50,824 bases of DNA from Desulfurellaceae bacterium. GTDB taxonomy: Bacteria; Desulfobacterota; Binatia; Bin18. The translations under genes and the position numbers were made by a program. Under the pieces are notes generated by a model. That model had not been told where the DNA came from. It searched no databases and saw nothing but the letters and a program-made list of their open reading frames with translations. Location: assembly GCA_021296095.1 (NCBI GenBank), contig JAGWBB010000007.1, forward strand, positions 1 to 50,824. Reading direction: 5' to 3'. Each line of letters starts with the position of its first letter. Positions within the stretch are counted from its first letter, which is position 1. Of this stretch, positions 16,930-26,518 are shown piece after piece.

Positions 16930-19752
16930 CTACTTGGCCGCAGGCTGGGCCGTCTCCCGACGGGTTCGCAGTGCTGGACGGACCGGTGCGGGTGGGTTAT
17001 GGAGCACGGCGTGGGCTGCGGCCAGGCGCGCAATCGGCACCCGGTAGGGCGAGCACGAGACGTAGTCGAGGCCGACGCGGTGACAGAAATCAACCGAGGC
17101 CGGATCGCCGCCGTGTTCGCCGCACACCCCGATCTTGAGGTCGGCCTTAGCCATCCGACCGCGCTCGACGGCCAGCTCGACCAACGAGCCAACCCCCTCT
17201 TCATCCAGCGAGACAAACGGATCCTGGGCAAAAATGCCCTGGCTGACATAGTCGGGCAGAAACTTGCCCGCGTCATCGCGGCTTAAACCGAGCGTCATCT
17301 GGGTCAGGTCATTCGTCCCAAAGGAAAAGAAGTCGGCCGCCAGCGCAATCCGGTCGGCTCTCAGGGCGGCTCGGGGAACCTCGATCATCGTGCCGATCGA
17401 GTACGGAATCTTGAGGCCGTGGCTGGCCGTGACGCTCAGGCACACCTGCTCAATCCGGGCGCGCAGAATTTCCAGCTCTTTTTGAAAGCCGACCAGCGGC
17501 ACCATGATTTCCGGGAATACCTCGACGTTTTGCCGGGCCAGTTCGCAGGCGGCCTCCATGATCGCCCGGGTTTGGGTCTCATAGATCTCGGGAAAGGTCA
17601 CGCCCAGACGACAGCCCCGGTGCCCAAGCATCGGGTTGAGTTCGTGCAAGACGTTACGCTTGACCCGCAGGCGCTCGGCCGACACGTCCATTTTTTTGGC
17701 CAGATCGGCGATCTCTTCCTTGGTGGTGGGCAAAAATTCGTGGAGGGGAGGGTCGAACAGGCGGATCGTCACCGGCAGGCCGGCCATGGCCCGCAAAATA
17801 CCGATGAAATCCGCTTTCTGCATCGGCATGATTTTATTCAGGGCGCGGACACGTCCGGCGGTATTCTCGGCCAGGATCATCTCGCGCACGGCGTCGATCC
17901 GGTCGCCCTCAAAGAACATGTGTTCGGTCCGGCACAGACCAATACCCTCAGCCCCAAAGGCGCGGGCCGTCTGGGCGTCGGCCGGTGTATCGGCATTGGC
18001 CCTGACCTGCAGCCGCCGTCGCCGGTCGGCCCAGGCCATCAGCGCCTGGTAGGCCGGGCTTTCAATTTGCGGTGCGCTGGTGGGGACCTGACCCCGAAAG
18101 ACCTCGCCGGTTGACCCGTCGAGGGTGATGAACTCGCCGGCGTGGACGACCAGCTGTCTGGCCGGAATACGGAATTCCTGGCGCTCGTAGTCGATTTCAA
18201 GCGCCTCGCAGCCGACAATCGCGCATTTTCCCATGCCGCGACTGACCAGGGCGGCGTGCGAGCTGGCGCCGCCGCGGGCGGTCAGGATGCCCTCGGCGGC
18301 GTGCATGCCGTTGATGTCTTCGGGCGAGGTTTCCAGCCGGACCAGGATCGTTTTGCGACTGGCTCCGGCGGCCGCTTCGGCGTCTTCGGCGGAAAACACC
18401 ACCTCGCCGCTGACCGCGCCGGGCGAGGCCGGCAGCCCCCGGGCCAGCAGCTTCCTGGGCGCATCCGCAGCCAGGGTTGGGTGGAGCAACTGGTCGAGCT
18501 GGGTCGGGGCGACGCGCAGAATCGCGGTAGCCTCGTCTATCCGTCCCTCATAGACCATGTCGGCCGCAATCTGCACCGCCGCGGCGGCCGTCCGCTTCCC
18601 GGCCCGCGTTTGCAGCAGCCATAACGTGCCGCGTTCTGCGGTGAACTCGATATCCTGGGCGTCGGTGTAGTGGGTTTCGAGAACCCCGGCCACCTCCCGG
18701 AGCTGGGAGAAACACTCCGGCATCTGTTCTTCGAGAGACGGGTACGCGGTTTTGCGTTCCTCTTCGGAACGTCCCTCGCGTTGGGCGCGCTGGCGTGACG
18801 CGGCCAGGGTGATCTGCTGCGGAGTACGGATACCGGCGACCACATCTTCGCCCTGAGCGTTCAGCAGAAAATCGCCGTTCAACTCGTTTTTGCCGGTCGA
18901 TAAATCCCGGGTAAAGGCGACCCCAGTGGCGCAGTCCTCGCCCAGATTGCCAAAGACCATGGCCTGGACCGTGACGGCCGTGCCCCACTCGCTGGGAATA
19001 TTCTCGATCCGACGATACGTCACCGCCCGGGGATTGTTCCACGAGCCGAACACCGCCCCGATCGCTCCCCACAGCTGGTCGTGCGGATCTTCGGGGAAGG
19101 TGACATCAAGCCGGTCGCGGATCAGATTCTTGAATGCAATGACAAGCTCCTGGAGATCCTGGGCGTCGAGGTCCGTATCGTTTTCCACCCCTTTGTCGGC
19201 TTTTTTCTGCTCCAGCAGCTGCTCAAAGGGATCGACCGCAGTCTGGGTTTCGGGTTTGAGCCCCAGCACCACATCACCGTACATCTGCACGAAGCGCCGA
19301 TAACAATCGTAGGCAAAGCGCGTATCGCCGGACTGCCGAATCAGGCCCTGGACCGTGGTGTCGTTGAGTCCGAGATTCAACACCGTGTCCATCATGCCCG
19401 GCATGGACACGCGCGCTCCAGACCGGACGGACAACAACAGGGGCCGCTTAGCGTCGCCAAAACGGCGCTTGATGATTCGCTCAATGCGCTTGAGGCCGGT
19501 TCGGACCTGATTGGGCAGCTCTTCGGGATAGGTGCGTCCGTGTCCGTAATAGTAGGAGCACACCTCGGTGGTAATCGTGAGACCGGGTGGGACGGGCAAG
19601 CCTAATCCGGCGATCTCGGCCAGATTGGCCCCTTTCCCGCCCAGCAGCCAGTTGAGGCTGGCTTTGCCGTCGGCCTTGCCACCCCCAAACGAATACACAT
19701 AGCGCTTCTCGCGGGGTTTTTTTATCCTGCCGTTCGGCCTCGGAGTGTCCAT
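16930..19752 (-). CDS. ppdK: Pyruvate, phosphate dikinase
   Basis: Interconverts pyruvate + ATP + Pi with phosphoenolpyruvate + AMP + PPi, reversing glycolysis or saving energy. The three domains are in order: ATP-grasp (LLGGKGANLAEIA), swivelling phosphohistidine domain with His499 in TARGGASSHAALVSRGMGK, and the C-terminal PEP/pyruvate TIM barrel (FGTNDLTQMTLGLSRDD, CGEHGGDP). The phospho-loop GGMTSHA of most relatives is GGASSHA here, so the threonine two residues before the histidine is Ser. It is 940 aa, a little longer than the ~875-aa relatives, with extra basic residues at both ends. ATG at 19752 follows AGGAG; upstream frame sequence shows no conservation pattern. Leads the ppdK-aroE-pilC unit. 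Confidence 0.95.
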   Translation of the reverse strand: MDTPRPNGRIKKPREKRYVYSFGGGKADGKASLNWLLGGKGANLAEIAGLGLPVPPGLTITTEVCSYYYGHGRTYPEELPNQVRTGLKRIERIIKRRFGDAKRPLLLSVRSGARVSMPGMMDTVLNLGLNDTTVQGLIRQSGDTRFAYDCYRRFVQMYGDVVLGLKPETQTAVDPFEQLLEQKKADKGVENDTDLDAQDLQELVIAFKNLIRDRLDVTFPEDPHDQLWGAIGAVFGSWNNPRAVTYRRIENIPSEWGTAVTVQAMVFGNLGEDCATGVAFTRDLSTGKNELNGDFLLNAQGEDVVAGIRTPQQITLAASRQRAQREGRSEEERKTAYPSLEEQMPECFSQLREVAGVLETHYTDAQDIEFTAERGTLWLLQTRAGKRTAAAAVQIAADMVYEGRIDEATAILRVAPTQLDQLLHPTLAADAPRKLLARGLPASPGAVSGEVVFSAEDAEAAAGASRKTILVRLETSPEDINGMHAAEGILTARGGASSHAALVSRGMGKCAIVGCEALEIDYERQEFRIPARQLVVHAGEFITLDGSTGEVFRGQVPTSAPQIESPAYQALMAWADRRRRLQVRANADTPADAQTARAFGAEGIGLCRTEHMFFEGDRIDAVREMILAENTAGRVRALNKIMPMQKADFIGILRAMAGLPVTIRLFDPPLHEFLPTTKEEIADLAKKMDVSAERLRVKRNVLHELNPMLGHRGCRLGVTFPEIYETQTRAIMEAACELARQNVEVFPEIMVPLVGFQKELEILRARIEQVCLSVTASHGLKIPYSIGTMIEVPRAALRADRIALAADFFSFGTNDLTQMTLGLSRDDAGKFLPDYVSQGIFAQDPFVSLDEEGVGSLVELAVERGRMAKADLKIGVCGEHGGDPASVDFCHRVGLDYVSCSPYRVPIARLAAAHAVLHNPPAPVRPALRTRRETAQPAAK

Positions 19753-19869
19753 GCCGGTCTCCTGCTCTACTCGCGATACGCTCGGCGACGTGTGGTGCCG
19801 TTCCGGTACCGCCTGGAGCGACTTTGTCAAGAGAACAAGCAAACAGCCTAGCATCCGGCCTGGGGAGGG

Positions 19870-20667
19870 TCAATTTCTGGGCGGCTCGGATGCACTGGCT
19901 TCAGGGCGCATGCCCCACGCTCCCACCTGATCCAGAAAAGCGAGTGATTTCAGCGGTCTGGTCAGGTGTTGGGACAACAGGCGGGTGACCAGCGCCGGCA
20001 CTTCCTGCCTGGTCCGTGGCGATATCCCGGCCGGCGGATCGTGATACGCCCGTAAGACGGCGACGGTTTCCGGAGACAGCCGCAACAGCGTGCCGCCCTG
20101 ACCATGACAGCCCGGACACAGCAGCCCGCCCAGCTGGGAAGACAGGGCGATGCCCGCGCCGTCTTGAGCCTGTTCGGCCAGGCTTGCTCCACACCGCTGA
20201 CAGGTGCTGAAGTCGGGCGCATAACCAACCTGGCGCAGGATTTGCAGGGCGAACAGCGGGGCGAACAGCGGCGACAGCTCGGACCGGACTTCGAGGGTGC
20301 CGAGCCCGCTCAGCACGAGCTGATACAGATCCTGTCCGGCCTCACGTCCGGCGGTCATCACATCCGCCAACTCGACAATATAGTTGGCCAGGGCAAACCG
20401 CTCCAGGTCATCGCTCGGACGCCGAAACGCCTGTATCAGTTCGGCGCCCAGGAGGAACAGCAGCTCCTCGCTGCGACTCGGCCGAACGCGCAGCTGAATA
20501 TGGCTGAACGGCTCCAGCACATTGACGAAGCGGCGTCGTGAGCGTTTTGCGCCTTTAGCGATGGCGCTGATCTTCCCCCAATCCCGCGACAGACAGGTCA
20601 CAATTTTGTCCGATTCGGCGTGGGCACGCGTTCGGAGGACGATAGCTGGGCTGCGCTCTTCTCTCAT
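19870..20667 (-). CDS. recO: DNA repair protein RecO
   Basis: A recombination mediator that binds ssDNA/SSB and works with RecR to load RecA in the RecFOR pathway. The N-terminal OB-fold (APIVLRTRAHAESDKIV-like start, LSRDWGKISAIAKGAKRS) and the helical domain with a zinc-binding pair, CQRCGASL and LLCPGCH, fit the family, as does 265 aa. The ATG at 20667 is preceded by a short leader shared divergently with grpE (118 bp). ppdK follows in the same direction after a 117-bp gap. Confidence 0.92.
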   Translation of the reverse strand: MREERSPAIVLRTRAHAESDKIVTCLSRDWGKISAIAKGAKRSRRRFVNVLEPFSHIQLRVRPSRSEELLFLLGAELIQAFRRPSDDLERFALANYIVELADVMTAGREAGQDLYQLVLSGLGTLEVRSELSPLFAPLFALQILRQVGYAPDFSTCQRCGASLAEQAQDGAGIALSSQLGGLLCPGCHGQGGTLLRLSPETVAVLRAYHDPPAGISPRTRQEVPALVTRLLSQHLTRPLKSLAFLDQVGAWGMRPEASASEPPRN

Positions 20668-20785
20668 TGTAGCCCATCTTGCTCAATCATCCGCTTGACA
20701 GTCCGCAGGCGGGTTCTTAGTTTTTCTGGACACATGATTCACACGCTTCTTTCGAGCGTATCCTACACCATATACGAGGCGCAGC

Positions 20786-21484
20786 ATGCAGAAAACCGAC
20801 CACGACGAGAGTGAAGTGGCTGTGGAAGACAAGGACGGACAGCAGCACGCCGAGGAGGCTGAGGAGGCGGCCCAACAGGCACCATCGCCTGATGCGGCTC
20901 AAACAGAGGCCGAGGCCCAGCAGGCTGACCCGGCCGCAGCCGACGACCGCGCCGCACTCCAGACCGAATTTCAGGCCGAACTCGGTCAGAAAGAGGCTGA
21001 AGCCAGGGCAAACTACGAGCTTTTTCTGCGTGAGCGGGCCGAACTGGAGAATTTCAAACGCCGTATGCAACGGGACAAGTCTGAGGCCCTGCGATTCGCC
21101 AACGAGCCGCTGGTCCGGGACTTGCTGCCGGTAGTGGATAACCTGGAACGGGCCATTGTCCACGCTCAGGAGGGCGGCAACGGCCAGCCCTTGATTGAGG
21201 GCGTACAGCTGGTCTTGCGCGCGTTTCTGGATGTTCTGGAAAAGCACGGCGTGACGCGGGTGAGCGCCACCGGCGAGCCCTTTGATCCGACCCGACATGA
21301 GGCCGTGGCCCAGGTCGAAACCGAGGACCTGCCCCCGAATAGCGTGGCCGAGGAGCATACGCCGGGCTACAGCCTGCACGACCGTCTGCTGCGGGCCTCC
21401 ATGGTCAGCGTATCAAAAGCCCCGGTCGCGGCAGCGGATATCGAAAATGGGCCAGACGCTGCCGACAAAAAATCTGAGGACTGA
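20786..21484 (+). CDS. grpE: Nucleotide exchange factor GrpE
   Basis: Releases ADP from DnaK in the cytosolic Hsp70 cycle. The 232-aa protein has a long acidic, Ala/Glu-rich N-terminus (about residues 1-60), a coiled-coil helix (QKEAEARANYELFLRERAELENFKRR), and the C-terminal beta domain (FDPTRHEAVAQV, HTPGYSLHDRLLRASMVSVSK). It opens the plus-strand grpE-dnaK-dnaJ cluster. No hrcA precedes it and no CIRCE element is visible; a TTGACA at 20695-20700 could be part of a promoter, but the matching -10 is poor. Confidence 0.95.
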   Translation: MQKTDHDESEVAVEDKDGQQHAEEAEEAAQQAPSPDAAQTEAEAQQADPAAADDRAALQTEFQAELGQKEAEARANYELFLRERAELENFKRRMQRDKSEALRFANEPLVRDLLPVVDNLERAIVHAQEGGNGQPLIEGVQLVLRAFLDVLEKHGVTRVSATGEPFDPTRHEAVAQVETEDLPPNSVAEEHTPGYSLHDRLLRASMVSVSKAPVAAADIENGPDAADKKSED

Positions 21485-21568
21485 CGGTTGCCAAGCCGTG
21501 AGGGGGTGATTAACTAAGCTCTGGAGGGGTAGCTGGGAGGCTGAGGTTTTTTCGTAAGGAGACGAGGC

Positions 21569-23503
21569 ATGGCAAAGGTAATTGGCATCGACTTAGGAAC
21601 GACAAACTCGGTCGTCGCGGTCATGGAAGGCGGCGAACCGACGGTGATCACCAATGCCGAGGGGAGCCGCATCACGCCTTCGGTAGCCGCTTTCACCGAT
21701 AGCGGAGAGCGCCTCGTCGGGCAGATCGCCAGACGCCAGGCTATCACCAATCCCGAAAATACGATCTTCTCGATCAAACGCCTGATGGGCAATCGCTACC
21801 AGGACCCGATGGTCACCAAAGCCAGAGAGGTGCTGCCCTACCACGTGACCGAGTCGGACGGCGACGCCTGGGTCGAAATCCGGGACAAGAACTACAGCCC
21901 GCCGGAAGTCTCGGCCTTTATCTTGCAGAAGATGAAGCAGACGGCTGAGGACTACTTGGGCGAGAGCGTGACCGAGGCCGTCATCACTGTTCCGGCCTAT
22001 TTCAATGACTCCCAACGCCAGGCCACAAAAGACGCCGGACGGATTGCCGGACTGGACGTCAAACGCATCATCAACGAGCCGACCGCAGCTTCGCTGGCCT
22101 ATGGTCTGGACAAGAAGACCGACGAAAAAATTGCGGTGTTTGACCTGGGTGGCGGGACGTTTGACATCTCCATCCTGGAGGTCGGTGACGGCGTGTTTGA
22201 GGTCAAATCGACCAACGGCGACACCTTTCTGGGCGGCGACGATTTTGACCAGCGGATCATCGATTATCTGGCCGACGAATTCAGGAAGGATCAGGGCGTG
22301 GATCTGCGCGACGACCGCATGGCGCTCCAGCGGCTCAAAGAGGCGGCCGAAAAGGCCAAGTGCGAGCTGTCGTCGTCCATGGAGACGGAGGTCAACCTGC
22401 CGTTTATCACGGCCGACCAGAGCGGTCCCAAGCATCTGACGATGAAGCTGTCTCGGGCCAAGCTCGAAGCCCTGTGCGCCGACCTGCTCGACCGGCTTGA
22501 GGCGCCGTGTTTGACTGCGCTGAAGGACTCCGGCCTGTCCGCCAGCCAGATCAAGGAGGTGGTCCTGGTCGGCGGCATGACCCGCATGCCGGCCGTTCAG
22601 GAGCGGGTCAAGAAAATCTTTGGCAAAGACCCCCACAAGGGGGTCAACCCTGACGAGGTGGTGGCCATCGGCGCCGCGATTCAGGGCGCGGTCCTGACCG
22701 GCGATGTCAAAGACGTGCTCCTGCTCGACGTGACCCCGCTGTCGCTGGGCATTGAGACGCTGGGCGGTGTGTTCACCCGGCTGATCGAGAAGAATACCAC
22801 CATCCCGACCAAAAAGAGCCAGGTGTTCTCGACTGCGGCCGACAGTCAGACGGCGGTGACCATCCGCGTCCACCAGGGCGAACGGGAGATGGCCAACGCC
22901 AACAAACTGCTGGGCCAGTTCGATCTGGTCGGGATTCCGCCCGCCCCGCGCGGCATACCCCAGGTTGAGGTCATGTTTGATATTGACGCCAACGGCATCG
23001 TCCACGTCAACGCCAAAGATCTCGGCACCGGCAAGGAGCAGTCGATCCAGATCACGGCCTCGAGCGGCCTGTCCGAGGACGAAATCCAGCAGATGGTCAA
23101 AGACGCCGAAACGCACGCCGACGAGGATAAACAGCGCCGCGAGCGAATCGAGGCTCGCAACCAGCTCGACTCGCTGATCTACTCCACTGAAAAGTCGCTC
23201 GCCGACCATCGGGACGATGTTGACGCCGAGGCCGCGAAAAACATCGACGTGGCCCTGGAAAAGGCCAAACAGGTCTTGGACGGCGACGATCTTGAGGCCC
23301 TCAAGGCCGCGACCGAAGAGCTGACCCAAGCCTCCCATAAGCTGGCCGAGGCGATGTATGCCCGGGCGGCCAAGGAACAGCAGCAGGCCAATGCGCAGGA
23401 CGGCACGGCCGGATCGGACGGGCCCCAGGCGGGCGCGGGTGGCGGAGGCCAGACAAAAGACCGGGACAATATCGTGGACGCGGACTTCGAAGAGGTCAAA
23501 TAA
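21569..23503 (+). CDS. dnaK: Molecular chaperone DnaK (Hsp70)
   Basis: ATP-driven chaperone working with DnaJ and GrpE. At 644 aa it is full length: N-terminal ATPase ([63 protein letters not shown]), the interdomain linker ([19 protein letters not shown]), substrate-binding domain, and a C-terminal Gly/Ala/Gln-rich tail ending in [18 protein letters not shown] lies 8 bp before ATG 21569. grpE ends 84 bp upstream. A strong terminator separates dnaK from dnaJ. Confidence 0.98.
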   Translation: MAKVIGIDLGTTNSVVAVMEGGEPTVITNAEGSRITPSVAAFTDSGERLVGQIARRQAITNPENTIFSIKRLMGNRYQDPMVTKAREVLPYHVTESDGDAWVEIRDKNYSPPEVSAFILQKMKQTAEDYLGESVTEAVITVPAYFNDSQRQATKDAGRIAGLDVKRIINEPTAASLAYGLDKKTDEKIAVFDLGGGTFDISILEVGDGVFEVKSTNGDTFLGGDDFDQRIIDYLADEFRKDQGVDLRDDRMALQRLKEAAEKAKCELSSSMETEVNLPFITADQSGPKHLTMKLSRAKLEALCADLLDRLEAPCLTALKDSGLSASQIKEVVLVGGMTRMPAVQERVKKIFGKDPHKGVNPDEVVAIGAAIQGAVLTGDVKDVLLLDVTPLSLGIETLGGVFTRLIEKNTTIPTKKSQVFSTAADSQTAVTIRVHQGEREMANANKLLGQFDLVGIPPAPRGIPQVEVMFDIDANGIVHVNAKDLGTGKEQSIQITASSGLSEDEIQQMVKDAETHADEDKQRRERIEARNQLDSLIYSTEKSLADHRDDVDAEAAKNIDVALEKAKQVLDGDDLEALKAATEELTQASHKLAEAMYARAAKEQQQANAQDGTAGSDGPQAGAGGGGQTKDRDNIVDADFEEVK

Positions 23504-23541
23504 ACGGCGGCGGACAACGCGAACAAACCGTGCCTGTACGG

Positions 23542-23580
23542 GCCCCCACTCCGCCGCGATAGGAGGAGTGGGGGCTTTTT
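23542..23580 (+). terminator. Intrinsic terminator between dnaK and dnaJ
   Basis: GCCCCCACTCC at 23542-23552 pairs perfectly with GGAGTGGGGGC at 23565-23575 and is followed by TTTTT. This is a strong rho-independent terminator in the 100-bp gap between dnaK and dnaJ. It implies attenuation that keeps dnaJ expression below dnaK, or a separate dnaJ promoter. Confidence 0.9.
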
Positions 23581-23603
23581 ATTGAACGGGCAGAGGACGG
23601 GGT

Positions 23604-24719
23604 ATGGCATCGAAAGCCGACTATTATGAACTGCTCGGGGTCAGTCGGGATGCGGGGGCGGACGACATCAAGAAGGCCTACCGCAAAGCCGCCCTACAGT
23701 ACCACCCGGATCGCAACCCCGGAGATAAAGCCGCCGAGGAGAAGTTCAAGGAACTCTCGGAAGCCTACCAGGTCTTGAGCGATGGTGAGAAGCGCGTCCA
23801 GTATGATCGCTATGGGCACGCCGCGTTTGAGCAGGCCGGGATGGGGGGCGGCGGCTTCGATTTCAGCGGAAATTTCGAAGATATTTTCGGCGATATTTTT
23901 GGCGACTTCTTTGGCACGGGTGGTCGTGGCGGGCGGAGTCGTGCCCGTCGCGGGCAAGACCTGAGCTACAGTCTTGAGATTTCTTTTGAGGAAGCCGCTT
24001 TTGGGGCGGAAAAAACCATCTCCATCCCCCGCACCAGCGTCTGTCAGCCGTGCGGGGGGAGCGGGGCCAAACCGGGCACCCGTCCGGCGACCTGTTCGGG
24101 CTGTCACGGGACCGGCCAGGTTCGCTTTCAACAGGGCTTCTTCACCATTGCCCGGACGTGTAATCAGTGCGGCGGGCAGGGCTCGGTGGTGACCGATCCC
24201 TGTCCGACTTGTCACGGCAGCGGCTCGGTCCGCAAGACCTCGACCCTGCAGGTGAAGATCCCGGCCGGGGTTGATACGGGCTCTCGTCTCAAACTGCGGG
24301 GAGAGGGCGAGCACAGCCCGGGGGCCAGCGCTCCCGGAGATCTGTACGTCCTGATTCGGGTGCGCGAGCACCCGCTGTTCGAGCGGGCGAATACCGAGGT
24401 GGTGTGTGAGGTGCCGATCAGTTTTCCGCAGGCCGCGCTCGGAGCGGATATCGAGGTGCCGACGCTTGAGGGCAAGCTCAAGATGAAGATTCCGGCCGGA
24501 ACCCAGTCGGGCAATGTGTTTCGTCTGCGCGGCAAGGGCATTGTCGATCTGCGCGGCGGCGGACGTGGCGATCAACTCGTGCGGGTGACGGTGGAAACGC
24601 CGCGTAAATTGACCGGCCGCCAGCGGGAATTGCTCCAGGAATTTGCCGAGCTTGACGGAGCGGATGGTCATCCGCAGAGTCGCGGCTTTTTTGACAAGGT
24701 CAAGGAACTCTTTGGCTGA
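23604..24719 (+). CDS. dnaJ: Chaperone protein DnaJ (Hsp40)
   Basis: Delivers unfolded clients to DnaK and triggers its ATPase. The 371-aa protein has the J domain with the HPD motif ([17 protein letters not shown]), a Gly/Phe-rich linker (residues about 75-115), four CXXCXGXG zinc repeats ([32 protein letters not shown]) and the C-terminal client-binding domain. This is a complete class A DnaJ. It lies behind the dnaK terminator and is followed 30 bp later by thiL. Confidence 0.98.
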   Translation: MASKADYYELLGVSRDAGADDIKKAYRKAALQYHPDRNPGDKAAEEKFKELSEAYQVLSDGEKRVQYDRYGHAAFEQAGMGGGGFDFSGNFEDIFGDIFGDFFGTGGRGGRSRARRGQDLSYSLEISFEEAAFGAEKTISIPRTSVCQPCGGSGAKPGTRPATCSGCHGTGQVRFQQGFFTIARTCNQCGGQGSVVTDPCPTCHGSGSVRKTSTLQVKIPAGVDTGSRLKLRGEGEHSPGASAPGDLYVLIRVREHPLFERANTEVVCEVPISFPQAALGADIEVPTLEGKLKMKIPAGTQSGNVFRLRGKGIVDLRGGGRGDQLVRVTVETPRKLTGRQRELLQEFAELDGADGHPQSRGFFDKVKELFG

Positions 24720-24749
24720 GCCGGTCGCGGGCCGACGAGAGCAGTGCCG

Positions 24750-25730
24750 ATGCAGATTCGCGACCTTGGGGAGTTCCCGTTCATCCGTCGTCTGCGCGGG
24801 CGCGTGGCTGCCGACCCACGCGTCACCCTCGGTATGGGCGATGACTGCGCAGCGCTCAGCCTGTCCGGCACGACCCTGCTGACCACCGACGCCCTGGTCG
24901 AAAACGTCCACTTTCGGCGCGAATGGACCCCCTTTGTGAGCCTGGGGGCAAAAGCGTTTGCGGTCAATGCCAGCGATATCATTGCCATGGGCGGCGAACC
25001 GACTTTCGCCCTGCTCAGCGTGTGTACGCCCCAGGATGATCGGGTCGAAGATCTCGACGCCTTCTTTGACGGCTTTCTGGCGGCGGCTGGCGAGCGACAG
25101 GTCGCCCTGATTGGCGGCAATATGAGCGCCGGACCGTGTCTGACGGTGTCGGTCACCCTGCTCGGCCGCGCGCCGCACGGGATTGTGACCCGGTCCGGGG
25201 CGCGGGTCGGCGATGACGTGTATGTCACCGGCAGCCTGGGCGACGCGGCGCTGGGCCTGCGGCTCTTCCAGGACGGTCGGGATGACGCCGTCGCCCAGGG
25301 CCCAAAAGACCGTTTTGTGTGTCCGCAGCTGCGTTTTGAGCTGGCCCGAGCCATTACCGCCCAGAGCCTTGTCAGCGCGATGCTGGATGTGAGCGACGGG
25401 CTGCTCCAGGATCTGGGTCACTTGTGCGAAGAGAGCCGGGTGGGGGCACGCATCGAGGCGTCCCGGCTGCCTGTGTCTGATGCCTACCGCAGCCTGCTGG
25501 GTCCCCAGGCCTGGGATCTGGCGCTGACCGGCGGCGAAGACTATGAGTTGCTGTTCTGTGCCCCACCCGCCCAGCGCGACGCGCTGCGAGCGGTGGCCGA
25601 AACCTGTGGCTGTGCGCTGACCCGAATCGGAACGATTGTCCCCGAGCGGGACGGTAGCCGGGTGCTTGACGCGGCCGGTGAGCCGTATCTTCCAACACAG
25701 GTCGGCCACGATCATTTCCGCCGCGCCTGA
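24750..25730 (+). CDS. thiL: Thiamine-monophosphate kinase
   Basis: Phosphorylates thiamine monophosphate to the active cofactor thiamine diphosphate. The 326-aa protein shows the PurM/ThiL fold motifs: LGMGDDCAALSL, TTDALVENVHF, NASDIIAMGGEP, IGGNMSAGP, MLDVSDGLLQDLGHL and GGEDYELLF. ATG at 24750 gives the usual ThiL N-terminus (MQIRDLGEF); GTG at 24744 is possible. It lies 30 bp after dnaJ and 14 bp before larB in the same direction. Confidence 0.95.
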   Translation: MQIRDLGEFPFIRRLRGRVAADPRVTLGMGDDCAALSLSGTTLLTTDALVENVHFRREWTPFVSLGAKAFAVNASDIIAMGGEPTFALLSVCTPQDDRVEDLDAFFDGFLAAAGERQVALIGGNMSAGPCLTVSVTLLGRAPHGIVTRSGARVGDDVYVTGSLGDAALGLRLFQDGRDDAVAQGPKDRFVCPQLRFELARAITAQSLVSAMLDVSDGLLQDLGHLCEESRVGARIEASRLPVSDAYRSLLGPQAWDLALTGGEDYELLFCAPPAQRDALRAVAETCGCALTRIGTIVPERDGSRVLDAAGEPYLPTQVGHDHFRRA

Positions 25731-25744
25731 TAGCCTGGACCGCT

Positions 25745-26518
25745 ATGGATACCGCGCGTTTGCACGACTTATTGTCCCGGGTCAGCAACGGACAGATGGC
25801 GGTCGAGCAGGCCGTCGAAACGCTGAAAACCCTGCCGTTTGAAGACCTTGGCTTTGCCCGGGTTGACCACCACCGTCGGCTGCGCACCGGACTCCCCGAG
25901 GTCATTTTCAGTCCGGGCAAAACCGTGGACCAGATCGCGGCGATTGCCCGGCGCCTGAGCGCCGGCGGCCACCACGTGCTGATGACCCGGCTTGAGGCCG
26001 ACAGGGCGGACGCGTTGCGCAGCCTGCTACCGGCGCTGCGCTACTACGCCGAGGGACGGCTGGCCAGCCTTGGGCAGCCGCCCAGCCCGCCGTCCGAACA
26101 GGGCAGTCTGCTGGTCGTTGCGGCCGGGACGGCCGATTTTCCCGTTGCTGAAGAGGCGGCGGTCTCGGCCGAACTGCTGGGCAACCGGGTGGAGCGTCTG
26201 TACGATGTCGGGGTTGCGGGCCTGCACCGCCTGCTGGCCAGCCTCGGCCGGCTCCGGGCGGCCAGCGTGTTGATTGTGGTGGCCGGCATGGAAGGCGCCT
26301 TGCCGAGCGTCGTTGGCGGACTCGTCGAGCGGCCGGTGATCGCCGTGCCGACCAGCGTCGGCTATGGCGCCAGCTTTCAGGGCCTGGCTGCCCTGCTGGC
26401 CATGCTCAACTCGTGCGCAAGCGGCATCACCGTGGTGAATATCGATAACGGCTTTGGCGCTGCGGCCGCGGCAACGCTGATGAATCGCCTGACGTGTCAG
26501 CCAAACCCACGGACCTGA
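25745..26518 (+). CDS. larB: LarB, nickel-pincer cofactor biosynthesis carboxylase
   Basis: LarB carboxylates and hydrolyses nicotinic acid adenine dinucleotide to pyridinium-3,5-biscarboxylic acid mononucleotide, the first step to the nickel-pincer cofactor of lactate racemase-type enzymes. The 257-aa protein has the PurE-like C-terminal half: VVAAGTADFPVAEEAA, YDVGVAGLHRLL, VVAGMEGALPSVVGGL and VPTSVGYGASFQGLAALLAMLNSC. The N-terminal FARVDHHRRLRTGLPEVIF is also typical. larC, larE and larA are not in the window, so it is either an outlying member of the pathway or used differently. It overlaps the ABC1 kinase gene by 25 bp. Confidence 0.92.
   Translation: MDTARLHDLLSRVSNGQMAVEQAVETLKTLPFEDLGFARVDHHRRLRTGLPEVIFSPGKTVDQIAAIARRLSAGGHHVLMTRLEADRADALRSLLPALRYYAEGRLASLGQPPSPPSEQGSLLVVAAGTADFPVAEEAAVSAELLGNRVERLYDVGVAGLHRLLASLGRLRAASVLIVVAGMEGALPSVVGGLVERPVIAVPTSVGYGASFQGLAALLAMLNSCASGITVVNIDNGFGAAAAATLMNRLTCQPNPRT

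Noticed and set aside
20668-20785. Heat-shock control (CIRCE or sigma32 promoter) upstream of grpE
   Set aside because: No TTAGCACTC inverted repeat and no CCCCAT-type -10 could be found; a TTGACA at 20695 has no good -10 partner.
21593-25715. Long open frames on the minus strand across dnaK, dnaJ and thiL
   Set aside because: They are antisense to clearly recognisable genes, show no family motifs, and are expected from high-GC codon bias.
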